Shown here in pieces: positions 1-13,289 of a stretch of 64,000 bases of DNA (positions within the stretch are counted from its first letter, which is position 1; each line of letters begins with the position of its first letter). The DNA comes from Echinometra lucunter (lineage: Eukaryota > Echinodermata > Echinoidea > Camarodonta > Echinometridae), in contig CM057158.1 in assembly GCA_029962745.1 (NCBI GenBank), positions 3,321,558-3,385,557 on the forward strand. Direction: 5' to 3'. The notes below the pieces were generated by a model. The model was not told the DNA's origin and did no database searches. It worked only from the letters and a program-made list of their open reading frames with translations. The translations under genes and the position numbers were made by a program.

Positions 1-939
1 CGTACATAGACATTAATGAAAAGATATCACGAATAAGCTTTACACAGTTTATAATATACAAAACATATTAATCTGTAGAAATACACAACATACAAATATA
101 CACCAAACCATCACTTCAAAACACGAATACAAATATGAAAATGTTGTAGTAAGTGATGGAACATAAACATTGAAGAACATTTATGCAACTATCAATACAA
201 GCAAACTACACAACACACATGGACAAATACATGCATATACATAAAACCAACTGAAATGTTAATATAAAGCATGCAGAAATATGAGATCTATACACATCAG
301 CATCAATGTAAGGATGTAACAATCCCAAAATTTACATGTGACACACAAATACAAAGTCTTACCTACCTTTACGCATAAAAAATTCTCCAAACTAGTTAAT
401 ATTCACGAACAAGAATGCCAACATAATTTACAAACAATCACCACTTTACGAAAGACAAACAATGACACCATGTTCAAAATCCTACAATTACCATACCTCA
501 GCAAATACCAATGTCTTTTGTTTACAGAAATTTTAAAGGTTCTTTGGGAATCTATAAAATGAATTCTTGCCATCCTTTACTCCTCCATTGTTTAATTATT
601 CAAAATCATTATTTACTGTTCCTTTTGAATTGGCCATACTTGCCACCTACATAAAATATCAAGAATCCTGTACATATTCTCTTCTATATTTGATACACAC
701 AGTAGCACTAGGGTGAAATTATGCTTTATAAAACTTTAAGAGGGGTAAGTGAATACCAATTACCTAAAGTGTTAAAAAAAATAATTTGGAAAATTAGTTT
801 AGTACTTTAATCAGAGTGAGTGTTGATAATACAATTACAATTAATTAGGATGATGTACAGAGTGCACACATAATTTTCTGAAAGGACAAACTATCTGTGC
901 TATGATCTAACAATTCAGTGATGGAAATAATGAGGGTAG
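1..939. other. AT-rich DNA, nothing recognised
   Basis: I see no coding region, inverted repeat or tandem array here. One reading frame at 338-562 is open for 74 codons, but its composition looks like chance. The stretch ends at the 7-bp repeat flanking the foldback element that starts at 947. Confidence 0.6.
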
Positions 940-946
940 ATGAGAG

Positions 947-1519
947 GGGTGATGTTCATTATTCCGAAGGTTTGTTATTCTGAAACACGCAAATTGTGTA
1001 TACCTAGATGTTCGTTAGTCCGAAAATGAAAGAGAGTTCATTAATCCGAACATTTGTGGCGTTATTCCTAAGGTTCTTTAGTCCAAAAATGAAATAAGGT
1101 TCATTATTCCGAAGGTTTGTTAATCCGAAAATGAAATAAGGTTCGTTATTCTGAAGGTTCGTTTATCCGAAAATGGAAAAAGGTTCGTTATTCCGAAGGT
1201 TCGATAGTCCAAAAATGAAATAAGGTTTGTTAGTCCAAAGATAACTCATGAACTAACAAACCTTGTTTCATTTTCAGAACATAACAAACCTTCGGAATTG
1301 CAAATCTTTTTTCATTTTCAGAATATAACAAACCTTCGGAATAGTGAACCTTGTTTCATTTTCAGAATATAACAAACCTTCGGAATAGTGAACCTTGTTT
1401 CATTTTCAGAATATAACAAACCTTCAGAATAGTGAACCTTTTTTCATTTTCGGAGTAACGAACCTTCGGAATAATGAACCTTCGAAATAATAAACCTTCA
1501 GAATAACAAACTGTAACCA
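947..1519. mobile_element. Foldback element of short CCGAAGG-type motifs, copy 1
   Basis: The left half repeats a module of about 40 bp in which TTCGTTATTCCGAAGG alternates with a TTAGTCCGAAAATGAAATAA-like piece. From about 1250 the same module runs in the opposite orientation, giving a foldback of about 570 bp. The left terminus is GGGTGATG and the right terminus is CTGTAACCA. ATGAGAG lies directly outside both ends (940-946 and 1520-1526), as expected of a 7-bp target-site duplication. There is no coding capacity, so it would be non-autonomous. I do not recognise the family. A second copy lies at 26871. Confidence 0.75.
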
Positions 1520-1639
1520 ATGAGAGAACGTCATAGATAAAAGATACATCACAAAAACTGGACCATAATAACATCACCAATCCAACATAACCTACCTGTA
1601 AAATGACTCCACATCAGCTGTAGATGACCTATAGGAGAA

Positions 1640-1740
1640 ACACAGAGGAGAGAGACAGAGAGACAGAGAGAAAGAAGAGAGAGAGAGGGAAGAGAAGGAA
1701 ATAGAGAAAGAAAAAAACACAGAAGAAAAGAGAAATACAC
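1640..1740. repeat. Purine-rich GA/GACA microsatellite
   Basis: The plus strand is almost all G and A with occasional C (GAGAGAGACAGAGAGACAG). It is low-complexity, and reading frames opposite it are meaningless Ser/Leu-rich runs. Confidence 0.85.
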
Positions 1741-2216
1741 ATTTTCTTTAAAACTACCATTAATGCAATCAATGTAGGATAAAATAATGCATCAGATATA
1801 AAGCAAATGCCTTCATACTTCAACCTTTTTCATTGTTCTATACAACATTCTGCTTAATCCCATTTCATAAAATCTTTTTCATTACTCTTATTCATAGTAC
1901 TCAATTGCTTACATTGACATTATTTTTTCCAGTCTACTTTGAAAATTTGTTTGTTTCCCCTGTACTTGAATGCAACCTCATATCTTGAAGCTTCTACAAA
2001 ATTATTCATGTCTTTAGAACAGCCTTTTAGAGAAAGTTGATTTCTTTAAGTAATTTACAGGCATTAGTTATTGGAAATGAAATAAATACAGCTATTGAAG
2101 GTATTACCGGTATTTTGAATGATGTTTTGTGAATATCTACTTCCTTACACTGTACTGTTTGTTGTGAAGCATTTCCAACCTTTGTACTGTGATGTTGTGA
2201 CTTTACTTTTATAGCT

Positions 2217-2284
2217 ACTACTGTTATTGCAGACCAAATGGGATATAATAACTGTTATTGTGGACCAAATGGGATATAACACTT
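2217..2284 (+). repeat. Tandem duplication of about 33 bp
   Basis: Two adjacent copies of a unit containing ACTGTTATTG followed by GACCAAATGGGATATAA. They differ at a few bases (GCAGACC versus GTGGACC). A poly-C tract follows at about 2311. Confidence 0.8.
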
Positions 2285-5200
2285 ATATCATATAAAAATT
2301 TCATTGATAACCCCCCCCCCCACCCTTCTTCAAAAAGAACAAAATACACTCAAACATATTCAGGATGAAATGTAATCAATTCATTGGAAACAAGAAGGAA
2401 ATATCCTATAAATTTCACATCATGCCGAATTTATTCATCAACGTTATGCTATTGAATTTGTTATCATTGAATATGAACTCGACAGAAAGTGCATACGTCA
2501 ACGTGTACTTTTGGCATGCCTAGAAGTAGGTTGAGACAAGTCATTTTTTTTTCTTCTGTGTTTGTTTTGGGTTTGTGACATTTTGAGAGAAGAGAGTGAG
2601 AGCGAGTATCAAGTGTTTCTGGCAAATGTCAACGGAGAGGTAATGTCACTTTTCACTAGCAATGTTAATAGGTGTAGCCAATGGGATCAGGGCAGCCCCC
2701 CCCCCCCCTCAAAAGGTTGACCTCCAACCAAACAACATATGTCATGTTCTCTAATATTAGCCACAAAATGGAAAAGTTACAACAGTAACAAGATGATCTA
2801 CAAAGTTAGATACGGGGTTACATATGTAACTTAACTCTAAAAGTTAGCCATTACCTAGAAATCCATCCATTAAAGTCCCCCTTTCCTTAACATGCCACTT
2901 AAAGCATGGGGCCCAACAATTTTAGGACTCAATTTTTCCTGCGATTTCAAAATATGAATAGTGACAGCCAATTGACGGAGTTCATTTCTATGTCTGCTGG
3001 TTTACCTCATAACCGTGCACCGTTTCTCTACAGCCCAATTTTCAAGTGTCCGCTACAATAACTCTCCTGGGACGCGATAAAACAAGAGAGGACAGACAGA
3101 AAAGGATGATTCCAGTGATATTTACACATGTGCATGTGCATACTATTTTTGAAATTAACTACTTGATGTGTTTGACGATGCAAGGAGAAATTTACTTGAA
3201 AAAGCTAGGGCATAGGCACAATTGAAACAGTAGATTTAGAGCAAATTTGGTCAAAATTTTCTAGGAGATGTGGTGATGGACAGAATGGAGAAATTTTGAG
3301 CAAAGAGTAAAGTACAGACTTGTCATATGATATTTGCTTCAAGTGTTTGCCAATACCCCATTGGATGTGTTTCATTTAGAGCAATCACTAGACAATATTA
3401 CTTGCACAGAGTACAATCTATTTCAATAGACACTTGTTTCCTTGATTTCAGGAATGACAGAGAGTTCTTTTATATAACATCTCTTCGGTGTGTGCAACCT
3501 AGATATCGACAATTAACATTAAATTTTTAGAACAGATAGAATACAGATGAAAATGTCCACCAAATAAAAATAATTTCTTTTCATTTTGGCAATGATGGAT
3601 ACATTTTTTTTTGTGTATTTTTTTGTAATCTAGTATTCAAATATAACTTACAGTGAACATTCTAAACTACAAATAAATACAAAGCTTGAACCTTATAATA
3701 CCTGAGTAATGAGCATCAAATGACTTGAAAAGAGCTTACATATTATCTCTAATGTTATGCATAAGTTTCAGTTATCATCTATGATTTAAAAGCAACTTTC
3801 TGTCATACTCCATTTAGGCTGGCCCAAAGTCCATTTATACTGCCATTTATGACCACCATACTATATGCAGGGTTTTCAAACAAGCGTTAAATTCCAGTGA
3901 TAACTTATGTGCGTATAACATTATATCAGTTACATCACTGCGTATAACAAAGGAGTGCATGTACATGTATACATCACCCAAATTAGGCTGGCCTATATTA
4001 CTGCTACCAGTTATGCTGGATTTGGGCTGCCCATGGACTGGTCCTGGGACACTCTTTGGAGCACCCCAAATTCTCATACCCCATTTATAATGGGAGTCGG
4101 GGTAATAGCTTGTTAATCATTTTGCTCATCTAAACAAAATTACAAGACAGGCACCTACACTGTACTGCATGATTAACAATTCAGAATTTACTCTTCACCA
4201 TATTCTTTGAAAAAGGAATTCCAATCCTGAACTTCTCAAGATGTTATGTTCCTCTGATGAGAAAAGGCAAGTCATAGAAAACATATCTATGATGGAGATG
4301 TAATATTCTTCCTCTAAATGACTTTCGATTGAGTTATTTTATTTCCACACTCCATTATGTACACGGTACATTGCACAGAAAAAAAATTTATCCTTTCTCT
4401 TTTGCGATGTGACGAAGGCATTAAGAAACATCAGTCATTTGTGGCTTTATTCGTGACCCAGAAATGGTCTTGATCTTATCAAATCGGGAATAAATATTCC
4501 ATTTGCTGGTTCATGTAATACCATCTATCAGTATTATCATCAACAGGGATCGACTGAGCTAGTAATGGGGAACTTCGCACTCCATTTTTAATGGTTTGCC
4601 CTATTTTTCCGTTCTAATATGTACGCTGTCTGATATCATTTCCGTCACTTTAGCTCAATAAGTTATGGCACATAGAGTAACTTACATTATGAAAACCCTG
4701 TCCCCACTGCTTGTGTTTTGTGTCATGCAATGAGCACATTTCTAACAGCGAGTGCACTAAGTACTGAAACGCCATGTAAAGGTGTACAGATGGATTCATT
4801 GCAGACATTAACATTCCATGCTCCATGTACAGTGATGAGTGAAGACAAATACTGTTATTTAGACTATACTTTATCAATGGAAATGCACCCACAGAAATTG
4901 CAGCCAGAGAAAAGAAGAATCTGGTTTAACAACAGCAAAATAAAGATACAAAATATATGAAAACAGAACAGCAATGCCAGCACTTGGCTCAATATTAAGT
5001 CGTCTCATCATGTCAAAATTGCGTCATGGACATGATAAAAACTGTTAATCCGGGGTAGAATAACAGCAGAGTAGCCCAGAAAAACAGCTTTAAGCCAAAA
5101 AGGACCTTGGTTAAAGTCTCTGAATGGAACTTAATGCACAATTTAGCTGTGCCGAAGATGCAATTTGTTTGGAAGATAGACTGATGTGGAGGTAGAATTA

Positions 5201-5380
5201 CAGGAGATTCTTCATTAGTGTGCATTTTTGTAACATCACTCTTCCTTTCCGCTATATATCTTGTACTAACAAAATATTACAAGGTTAAAGTGACATTGTA
5301 CTGAATACTGCATTGGGAAGTATAAAGGTATTACTTGCAGGAGTGGAAAGAAGATGAAAGTAGACATTTACAAAGTTCCT
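2285..5380. other. Non-coding AT-rich DNA with poly-C tracts
   Basis: It contains C tracts at about 2311 and 2696 and a direct repeat of about 30 bp containing TTAGGCTGGCC (about 3815 and 3983). No reading frame looks like a protein. The open frames near 3.3, 3.9, 4.7 and 5.0 kb are short, have no recognisable motif and often overlap open frames on the other strand. Confidence 0.5.
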
Positions 5381-6700
5381 CCAAGAAAAAAAAAGTGATT
5401 AATGGTGAGATCACTTTAAAAATTTCCACTTTCTCCCTCTATATATCTCTGTCTTTCCTTAATTCTTTCATACAAACACACACACTATGTCTCTCCCTTG
5501 TTATCTCTGTCTCTTTGTCCAGCTTTCTCTCTTTTACCTCTTTTTCCATGCTTTTTATATTTCTGAAACTCCAAACATTATATGTTTGCTGATTTCTGCA
5601 TACTGTGTATTTCATTTTATACAGTAATCAAATTTCTACCTATACCTTTCCACAAATATATTTCTTTACTTTTTCATTTTTTTCATATACTGTAAATTAG
5701 AATTTATGTATGTCTTCCTTTTTTTCTTCTCTCTCAATATATTTTGTTTCTTTAAAAGCATGCCACACACTTTCTAATAATAGTCACCATTCATACACCA
5801 TTCTCATTATTTTCTTTATAATTACTCTTTAACTGATAGATAATTGAACAAAAATTCTTATAAACTTATGAAAATGATGTAAAATTTATTTCATCACTTC
5901 GCGGATTATCACATGGATGGTAAAAGAAACAATAACACAACTAAAAATATAAGTGAAGAATTTATTTCAAGAAGACTAAAAAAAAAAAAAGGGCTCGTAA
6001 GGTTGGAAAATATAACTTTTACAGTTATGAATTAATATTAAAAAAAAAAACTCTAGCTAAAAAAAAAATACAAAATACGACAAAACAAATTAAACAAAAT
6101 TAAAATAAAAGACAAAAAGCACAGACATATAAAATCCTACAAAAGAAATTTTTATTGATGCCTAGAAGTCTAGAAGGAAAAATAATTTAATAACTAAATA
6201 AACAAAGAACATGCATAATTATAATAATAAAAATAAAAATAACAAAATAAGCCAATGTAAAACTGGTAATTTGTACATTATAACTATAACAATGAATATG
6301 TAAATTCTTTCTTTTTAACATTTCAATAAAGCTTTTCCACTCTCTATAAGATATCAAGCACGAAAAAAAAACTGAGTATAGCAATACAGTAGAAAAGCTA
6401 TCTTACAACGGAGGATAAAAAGAGTGTTCTACCTGAACAAGAAGCTGCCCCTTGCTAAACCATACCACAAGAAGAAAGGTATGTTTTTGCTTTCATTCAA
6501 GCTTTCATAAATTCCCATCTTTTCTCAGGAAACACTAATAAGGTTCATCAATGTGATTCTGGCATCATTCATGACAACTTACTCCAATTAATCAAACCTC
6601 ATTCACAAGCTCATTATCGTCCACTTAAAGTGATTATTGAGAACTCATTTAATTACTCCGGACCAAAGCAAGGAAAAGCGCAAGGATCCCCTTTGCTTTT
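5381..6700. other. Pyrimidine-rich then A-rich low-complexity DNA
   Basis: Positions 5420-5590 are pyrimidine-rich on the plus strand. Positions 5930-6380 are A-rich with several A8-A12 runs. Nothing coding is seen. The sequence becomes more complex from about 6600, leading into the promoter-like cluster at 6.77 kb. Confidence 0.5.
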
Positions 6701-6769
6701 CATAACGATAACTTTCAAGTTCAGCGCAGACCTCGTTAGGCTAATGGATCATGGGTAATTGGGGGCGCT

Positions 6770-6806
6770 ACTCAGCCGCCATTTCCGATTGGCTGCCATC
6801 TTGATC
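6770..6806. promoter_or_regulatory. Promoter-like cluster: two YY1 sites, ETS and CCAAT
   Basis: Within 37 bp there is GCCGCCATTT (6775-6784, a YY1 motif), overlapping TTCCG (ETS core GGAA on the minus strand), then ATTGG (inverted CCAAT box) and CTGCCATCTTG (6793-6803, a second YY1 motif). This combination is typical of TATA-less metazoan promoters, where YY1 sites sit at the start site. It could serve either strand. Downstream on the plus strand is the ORF at 6883. The sites are seen; promoter function is inferred. Confidence 0.4.
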
Positions 6807-6882
6807 AGCGATTGAAATGACAGGAAATACAGAGACAAGACCTTAGAATAACTGGGCATAAAGGTCACCCATTTAGCTCCAA

Positions 6883-7245
6883 TTGAAGACGATGTACTTC
6901 CAACTAATAAGGCAAAAGATAGAGGACAAAATTAGCCAAAGAAAAATCCTGGAAAGTTGTCAAACTATCATCCAGGTACCTTTACTGCAGCTTTTCCATT
7001 CATGTTCAATCTACGTCAACAAAAAATGCAGAGCAGTAATGACGCTCAGTGACCCAGAACTTATTTTTAAACAATTTGCTCAGAAACTAGACAAGCTTGG
7101 AAAGAGAAGGAACAAAGTTGTACTTGATAATCTAAGGGCTCAAGTATCAAACAAAGAAAACAGAAATAACTTGATGGATGTTGTAACTCTATACTTGTCT
7201 TTAACATGTACATCAATTTCTAGCTGCTTTCAAAGTAACTTTTAA
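6883..7245 (+). CDS. Unrecognised 120-codon ORF, possible exon
   Basis: ATG to TAA, 120 codons. The middle (about residues 53-100) is charged and lysine/arginine-rich, with the segment KQFAQKLDKLGKRRNKVV. It looks helical and less biased than most open frames here. There is no signal peptide, no membrane segment and no domain I recognise. The start lies about 80 bp downstream of the YY1/CCAAT cluster, which is the main reason to list it. It could be a short gene, a first exon or chance. No splice sites or polyadenylation signal were assigned. Confidence 0.2.
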   Translation: MKTMYFQLIRQKIEDKISQRKILESCQTIIQVPLLQLFHSCSIYVNKKCRAVMTLSDPELIFKQFAQKLDKLGKRRNKVVLDNLRAQVSNKENRNNLMDVVTLYLSLTCTSISSCFQSNF

Positions 7246-7758
7246 TCTAGAATAATGGTTATCATTTAGGCCTAGTACAACTGATCATGCAAAATAAATA
7301 GAGATAGAAAATGCCTGTTCAAGCATATGAATAAAAAAGGGCAGTTAGTAGCAGTTTAGGTGTTCTTGCATATAAAATGACATCTGCTTGCCATCTCCAA
7401 ATATAAACGTTAATTGCTTCGAAATTTGAGATTCTGCATTGCCAAGTTATTCAGACTTTACAAGTTATCAACTTTCATGTCATATTCCAATAGTTTCAAT
7501 CTAACTTTTATCAAAGGGAATTTTCTTGCTTGGCGTATTTTTTTTTTTTTTTTTGCTCAGCACTTAATAGCATTTTCTTTAGTATCAAGATAGTAATTTT
7601 CGTTTACAATTTTTTGTGTGTAATTATATTGCTGCTAAATAATCAAAAGTGGACATTTATATCCCCAATAAGGTTAATAGTGAAATACTTAAAGTGAAGG
7701 AATAATCATATTTTATACAAATTATATTCCCATTCTAGCAGTGATGAATCTGTATTAT
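7246..7758. other. AT-rich DNA with poly-T tract
   Basis: No gene or repeat element is recognised. A run of about 16 T lies at 7539-7554. Confidence 0.5.
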
Positions 7759-7950
7759 ACATATAGTGCATGCTTTGGAGTTGAATATACCGAAATATAC
7801 ATGTGCATCAATAGCTTTAGAATTTCTGAAGTGCATTATAATGTCACCGAGGCCGTAGGTCGAGGTCTGATATAGTGCACAAGAGAAATTCTCTGTCTAT
7901 GGATGCACATTTTATGGTATATTTGACAATGAGCATGTACTATGCATTAA
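7759..7950. mobile_element. Imperfect foldback element, about 190 bp
   Basis: The left arm (ATAGTGCATGC, TGAATATACC, TGTGCATCAATAG, GAATTTCT, then TGCATTATA) is matched in reverse complement by the right arm. The hinge is CGAGGCCGTAGGTCGAGG at about 7848-7865. There are many mismatches, so it is an old copy. The motif GTGCATTATAATGTCA recurs at about 63872, suggesting a dispersed family. No target duplication was resolved. Confidence 0.55.
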
Positions 7951-7959
7951 ATAAGATGG

Positions 7960-10320
7960 GAAACTGCTCTTGGGATCAGAGCTCACCAAACTGTACATTG
8001 CAACATACATTGACAAAGTGCAACGAACTCCGCATTATCGATAATTCGTAAGTAATCGATACCTTTGCCTATGGGATTTTGTACACAAATAAGCGTGCAA
8101 TTTAACGGCGTTATATACCACGGTCGTTGCCATATAACGAATTACGCAATGGCAAGAAGAGTGAATCTGACCAACCAGAAACCTTGTTTTATGTAACCCA
8201 TCTTATATCATATTATATACAAAGAAATTAAAATCCATTCCAACTACTGTCATAACCATTTCTGAATGTTAGATGTTATGAAATCTCATCATCTAATATG
8301 CTTTATTCACACTGCAAAACATATAAATTTATTTCACCATGACCCCAATGCTATTCAGGTGGCCTTCACACAGGATTCCTCCTGAGTAATCATCTTGATT
8401 TGGAGAGCTTTATTTGAACTGGAATACCTAGAGATTGCTAGCTAGGGTCACCCAAAGGACAGAATGGTATCACTTTTGGTCAGATGGACACACAGGTGGA
8501 CATTACAGTGAATTATGGCATACTATAATAAGCAAATCTGTGTCACCACTGTTTTTTCATCATTCTTGATTTTGTCAAGTCAGTAACATAATTACATGTA
8601 TATGAGAATCATTCTGATTAGCTGAATTGATTTTAGCATATATCAGTATATCACACTTGCTTTAATATGGTGAGAAAGTATTTCAATCCAGAAATATATT
8701 TTCATTAGTAATACTTGAACTACTGTTCAATACTGTTAGTTTTGTAATGTATTCATTATCTCAAAGCACAGTGGAGACACAGTATGTGAAAATCATGTCA
8801 CTGTCTTAATCTTATAATTCTTACTTCTGTCATGTCAGTAACATATCAACTGTATTCTGTCCCAGGAAAACATGTTCCAGCCACATTCTAAAATTAAGTA
8901 AATCTGATGAATGAATCAAGCTGATAGCCCGAATAGAAATTGAATTGGACCAAAAAAAAAAAAAAAAAAAAAAATTGAATATAATTTTTCACTTATAAAG
9001 TCAATATTACTGGTACTTGGTAGTATGGGAGTTGCATACAGTGTACCTTGGATTTGCCCTAATATATGTCCACTACATTCAAATCATGACTTTTCAACCT
9101 CTAGTCACAATATGTCCACATCTTTGTTAGATTTGGTAGGATTATCATGAATTATGAGCCATTGAGTTCAATTTGTGATTAGTTCTTTAGGTACAATAAC
9201 ATGTAAATGTCTTATTGTTAAGTCCATGCTATTCTGTCCCCCAAGATACCGGACGAGTTACCGGACACATCTCAGATTTGAGTCCATCTGATAATTCCAT
9301 TCAGTTTAGTAAAAGAGCCTGTCAATAGACGAAGTATGAAGTAAAATGACACGTTCGATATCAGTTCAGGCATAAAACTCCTCAATACAATGTGATGTAT
9401 TGGACATCAGATCAATTATCGATTTTCCAATACTATAATATCAAAGTAGAGGTTTTTGTGATGAAATCAGCATCTCTTATCCATTGAATTTTCTGCATTC
9501 AGTCACATTACATCCATATCAGAAAATATCTAGAAATATATTACACATGCTGTTTGCTTTTAAGAATTCCCAGTACATAACAAAAAAGAAATATAAGAAA
9601 AATAATTATCAATACTTGATACCACTTAGTAGGCATGTGTGCATGCACACAATATACTTGCATGTAACATGCCACATGATTGAGGAAGACCATCCGTGTA
9701 TCTTTGCACAAAACTACATTAATGGAACGACCTTCAGGTTCTGGGCTGATGTGAAAAACAGATTTTCAACAATGACAAAATACATGCATATATCAGTGAC
9801 TCACATTTTTATATATTTTTTCTCTTACCATTCAATTCTTACCATAAAGTGAAGTAACATTAACTTTGTTTGATAAACTACATGTTCCTAAAATATGAGG
9901 AAAAAGTCTGTGCTTTGAAAAAGTATGCATAAAAATAAAACTTGATATCAGGGGACAAGTCTTGAAGACCATAAAACGGGGTTGGTTTGACCTTTACATT
10001 TTGATGTTTTGAACATGTATGCCTCTTGTATTCAATGACAGCCTTTTAGACCATTTCACTTCAAATCACAGGAAAAAAAATTGGGAAATCAATATTAATT
10101 GTATTAAGGTTAAGTTATAAATGATTTCTTTTATCACTCAAAGCCCCAACTACATAACTGAATATAGACCACATTTCTACAGAAAAGCACTTCCATGCCT
10201 TTTCATGCACAACATTTCAACAAAAAATGAAATCTACGGATGAAGAACTCTGGCATGAAATTGGACTGTGAGAGCTGTTGGTCAGTGAGGTGAATAATTG
10301 AAGTGTATAATTACTGACCT
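7960..10320. other. Non-coding DNA, poly-A tract, nothing recognised
   Basis: It holds an A tract at about 8951-8973. The open frame at 9484-9852 (122 codons) is rich in Ile, His and Tyr, has no motif and lies in AT-rich DNA, so I do not call it a gene. Some sequence at 7950-8200 may belong to a larger diverged repeat. Confidence 0.45.
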
Positions 10321-10429
10321 ATTTTGATCTATTTCAGCTTCTCTCCCATCCATTTCCTACTTTTTCTCCCAATTTCCTCATTACAATCAATCTTTTCTCC
10401 CTCATCTTTTCCTCCCTCTCCCTTATTCC

Positions 10430-10700
10430 ATATCCTGAAGAGTAATTAGAGCTTCTACGGTGATGATTCAGTGTTCCAATTGCCACCCATTCAACTTGCT
10501 TGGCAGACCATGAAAATAGGATCGGGAGGAGAAGGAGGAGGAGGGCGCGATCAGCATGCAACGGGCTCGCCAGGTCGCGCTGTCCTGCATGTTTCGGTAA
10601 ATGATGATGTTCGTGAGGTGACTGCCCAGCGAGGCCGCTATCGCTGTTCTGGGTATCATAAGCACGTAGGGTGAAATGACATAATTATTTGGACGTGACA
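10430..10700. promoter_or_regulatory. Candidate regulatory block, locally GC-richer
   Basis: This complex stretch contains GAGTAATTAG, CCAATTGCC, several CpG dinucleotides (10548-10640) and ATAATTATT. Its base composition differs from the AT-rich surroundings, and no frame reads as protein. Inference only: this is the texture expected of a conserved non-coding element. Confidence 0.22.
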
Positions 10701-11250
10701 TGTATTTGGTTATGAGTTGCTGGGAAAGGAATCATTTTGCAGGCACTGCATGCGAAGCTACTGGCCAAGATATGACGGCACATATTTTCAGATTTTTATC
10801 TTGGCAGGAAAAGGAATACAGAAATCACTATGTCATGTATCACATTTGACAGGGTACAAGACCTTTTCTGTATGAGGTGAAATGAAATGAAATATTAGGA
10901 ATTTTATATAATCAGTATTATCACTGACTTTGAATGATAGCATCTTTATTTGTAAAGTACACTAATAAAGACAGTGATACCATAAAACTAAATTGATACT
11001 TGTTTGCAATCAGGAACACCAGTAACTTGTTGTTTCGACATTATAATAAAAGACTGAATTACATACCCTGTCAAGAATAAAGCACATTAAACCAACTAAA
11101 ACACAAGGATGACAAGTTTTTTCTCCAAAAACTTTACTGAAAATTCAACTTTATTCAAATGTACATACACACCAGTGGGTATTTTTTCTGACTACCCAAA
11201 ATGCAAATTTTGCAAAGTAAGCAACAAGGGGACATGCATTCATACAAAGC

Positions 11251-11704
11251 TGTACATTAAAGTCCCCAGTTTTCCGCGATAAGGAAAACGGGAAAATTTC
11301 ACAGAATTCGGGAAGAACACGAAATTCCCAGAATTTCATGGAAAATGAGATTTTTTTTTTTTAGGCAAAAAAAAAAAAAAAAAGAATCACGAAAGTACAT
11401 GATATAGGCCCCTACCCAGCAAAAAACATAACAAAAACAAAGCAAAATCCAATAAAACAAAACCGTGCATCTGGATCAAACATGTTCACAGTATTAAGCG
11501 TGTGTTTGCATTAAACTTCAGTTCCGTCTGCATGTATACCGCAGAGCGGATAGTTACATTTTTTTTCCTTTACAGATATTTACAACTGCTTTGTCATATG
11601 TTTTGTATATGTCACCGAAGAAACACAGAATTTGAAGTTTAGAACACCGAAGAACACAGAATTTGCATTTTAGAAAATGGAGAACTGGGGACATTACTGT
11701 ACAT
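11251..11704. mobile_element. Non-autonomous element with short inverted ends
   Basis: The left end TGTACATTAAAGTCCCCAGT matches the reverse complement of the right end (TGTACAGTAATGTCCCCAGT) with few mismatches. The interior has paired AGAATTC/ACAGAATTT motifs and two A/T homopolymers. It has no coding capacity. The TGTACA at each edge is itself palindromic, so the exact boundary and any target duplication are ambiguous. Confidence 0.55.
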
Positions 11705-12239
11705 CCAATCTGAGGAGTACATTTAATTGATGGTTATATAAGAAAGTCAGAGAAATGACTAAACACAACTGGCTGGAAACCACATGAGATGTACACATAT
11801 ACATTATTCTAACTATGAAACGCATTGTGAAGTGCAACATGCATATCCTCTATATTAACGAGAGTGATTGCCCATCGACGTGATAGCTCATGTGAAAATA
11901 AAGCAACATGTCTGAATAAGGAATCCAATGTAACTGTTCATGCCTCAAGTATGATGATCTATATGTATATTGCTAAGACACACACACACACAAGGAGGTG
12001 CTCTTTAAAAGTTACTCAAAGTTTAAAATGGATTAATTCTGATTTGAATATTAATTATTTGCCCATTTACGAAGTAATAAGGATCAACACATCTACATTT
12101 ATCAGCGAACTATTTCTGAATGGTGAGCATAGGTTTTTATGCATAAAGAGCTGTTTTTTTTCACTTTAACATGTACATGTACTGTAATGATTGCTTCTAC
12201 AAAGGGCAACAGAACAACTGATTTTGAACCTGGGCCATG

Positions 12240-12720
12240 ACACTGCAGCCCGGGGGGAAGGGGGGGGGGCACTCTCAGTATATAATACATGTCATTTTTT
12301 CTTATTGAGAAAAAGAAGAAAGAAAACCGTTCCAAAGCTCTGCATGTTTTTTGTTTCGCCATTCCGGCTGCACCGATCCGTTCCAACGAGCATCATTTTT
12401 GGTGAAAAGTGACCCGCATCGTGCCGCATGTACAAAGCCAAGGCTGCCTGACCATCACCTCAGCACGAGTGCCGCCAGGCCAGCTGCATGCATGTATGCC
12501 CGCTCCATAGAGATACATATGCACTAACACGCAGGCAAACCGTTACAGCGACCCCCGTTTTCACAAACATTTTGTAGTTTCGAAGCCCATTCTAAAGACC
12601 ATCCTTTGCACGATAAGCCTGTTACAAAGCCCCCTTTTTTGTCTCACCCACAGCACATACCTACCACTTTTGGTGTCAAGTGCCCCACTGCGTGATGCAC
12701 GTCGTGGGCCACGATAAAAA
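12240..12720. repeat. Dispersed-repeat-like block starting with a G tract
   Basis: It begins with CCCGGGGGGAAGGGGGGGGGG followed by CACTCTCAGTATATAA and contains repeated GTTCCAA pieces. I recall this combination from dispersed repeats in sea-urchin DNA, but there is no second copy in the window to compare. Frames are broken on both strands. Confidence 0.35.
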
Positions 12721-13289
12721 ATGGCTTTCGCCTCTCATTTGCTTGATATTCAACTTGCAGAGGAATAAAACTTCACAGTACTTAGCTTAGTTTTGCTAGT
12801 ATCTTGCTACTGAGTGGCTAGAAGCAAAGAAATCTGACAAACAGTTTTTGAGAGCCTGCCAAAACTGTACATAGCCCTCAACTGCTAAAAAAAAAACTGT
12901 GCACTTCACATACCGTGTGCTTCACATATTTTGAAACACACAGATAAGTACGGCTCCTTGTTACAAGTACACTATACATGTGTAGCTTTGTTTTTACTGA
13001 CATAACCCTGCTTTTTATATGTTAAATTTTCTTTTATTTTTTCCTTTTTTTTAGAGATAAGAGGGGCAGTTTACAGGGTCATGTCTTTAATAAGGCTTTA
13101 GAAGGCCCATTCAATAAAAACTATATGTAATGAACAATTGTTTGCAAATATCATGTAAAATTTGTTTACCCTGTCAGGATAACTTCTAAGTGAGTTTTGT
13201 CTAAACACCAATTAATGCTTTTATTCAGTTTTTCAGCCCTGGGTTGAGCTTCAAGAAAAAAATATAAACGACATGGAGAGAGAGGGGAG

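Noticed and set aside
9484..9852. 122-codon plus-strand frame
   Set aside because: AT-rich DNA, no motif, no promoter-like or splice context.
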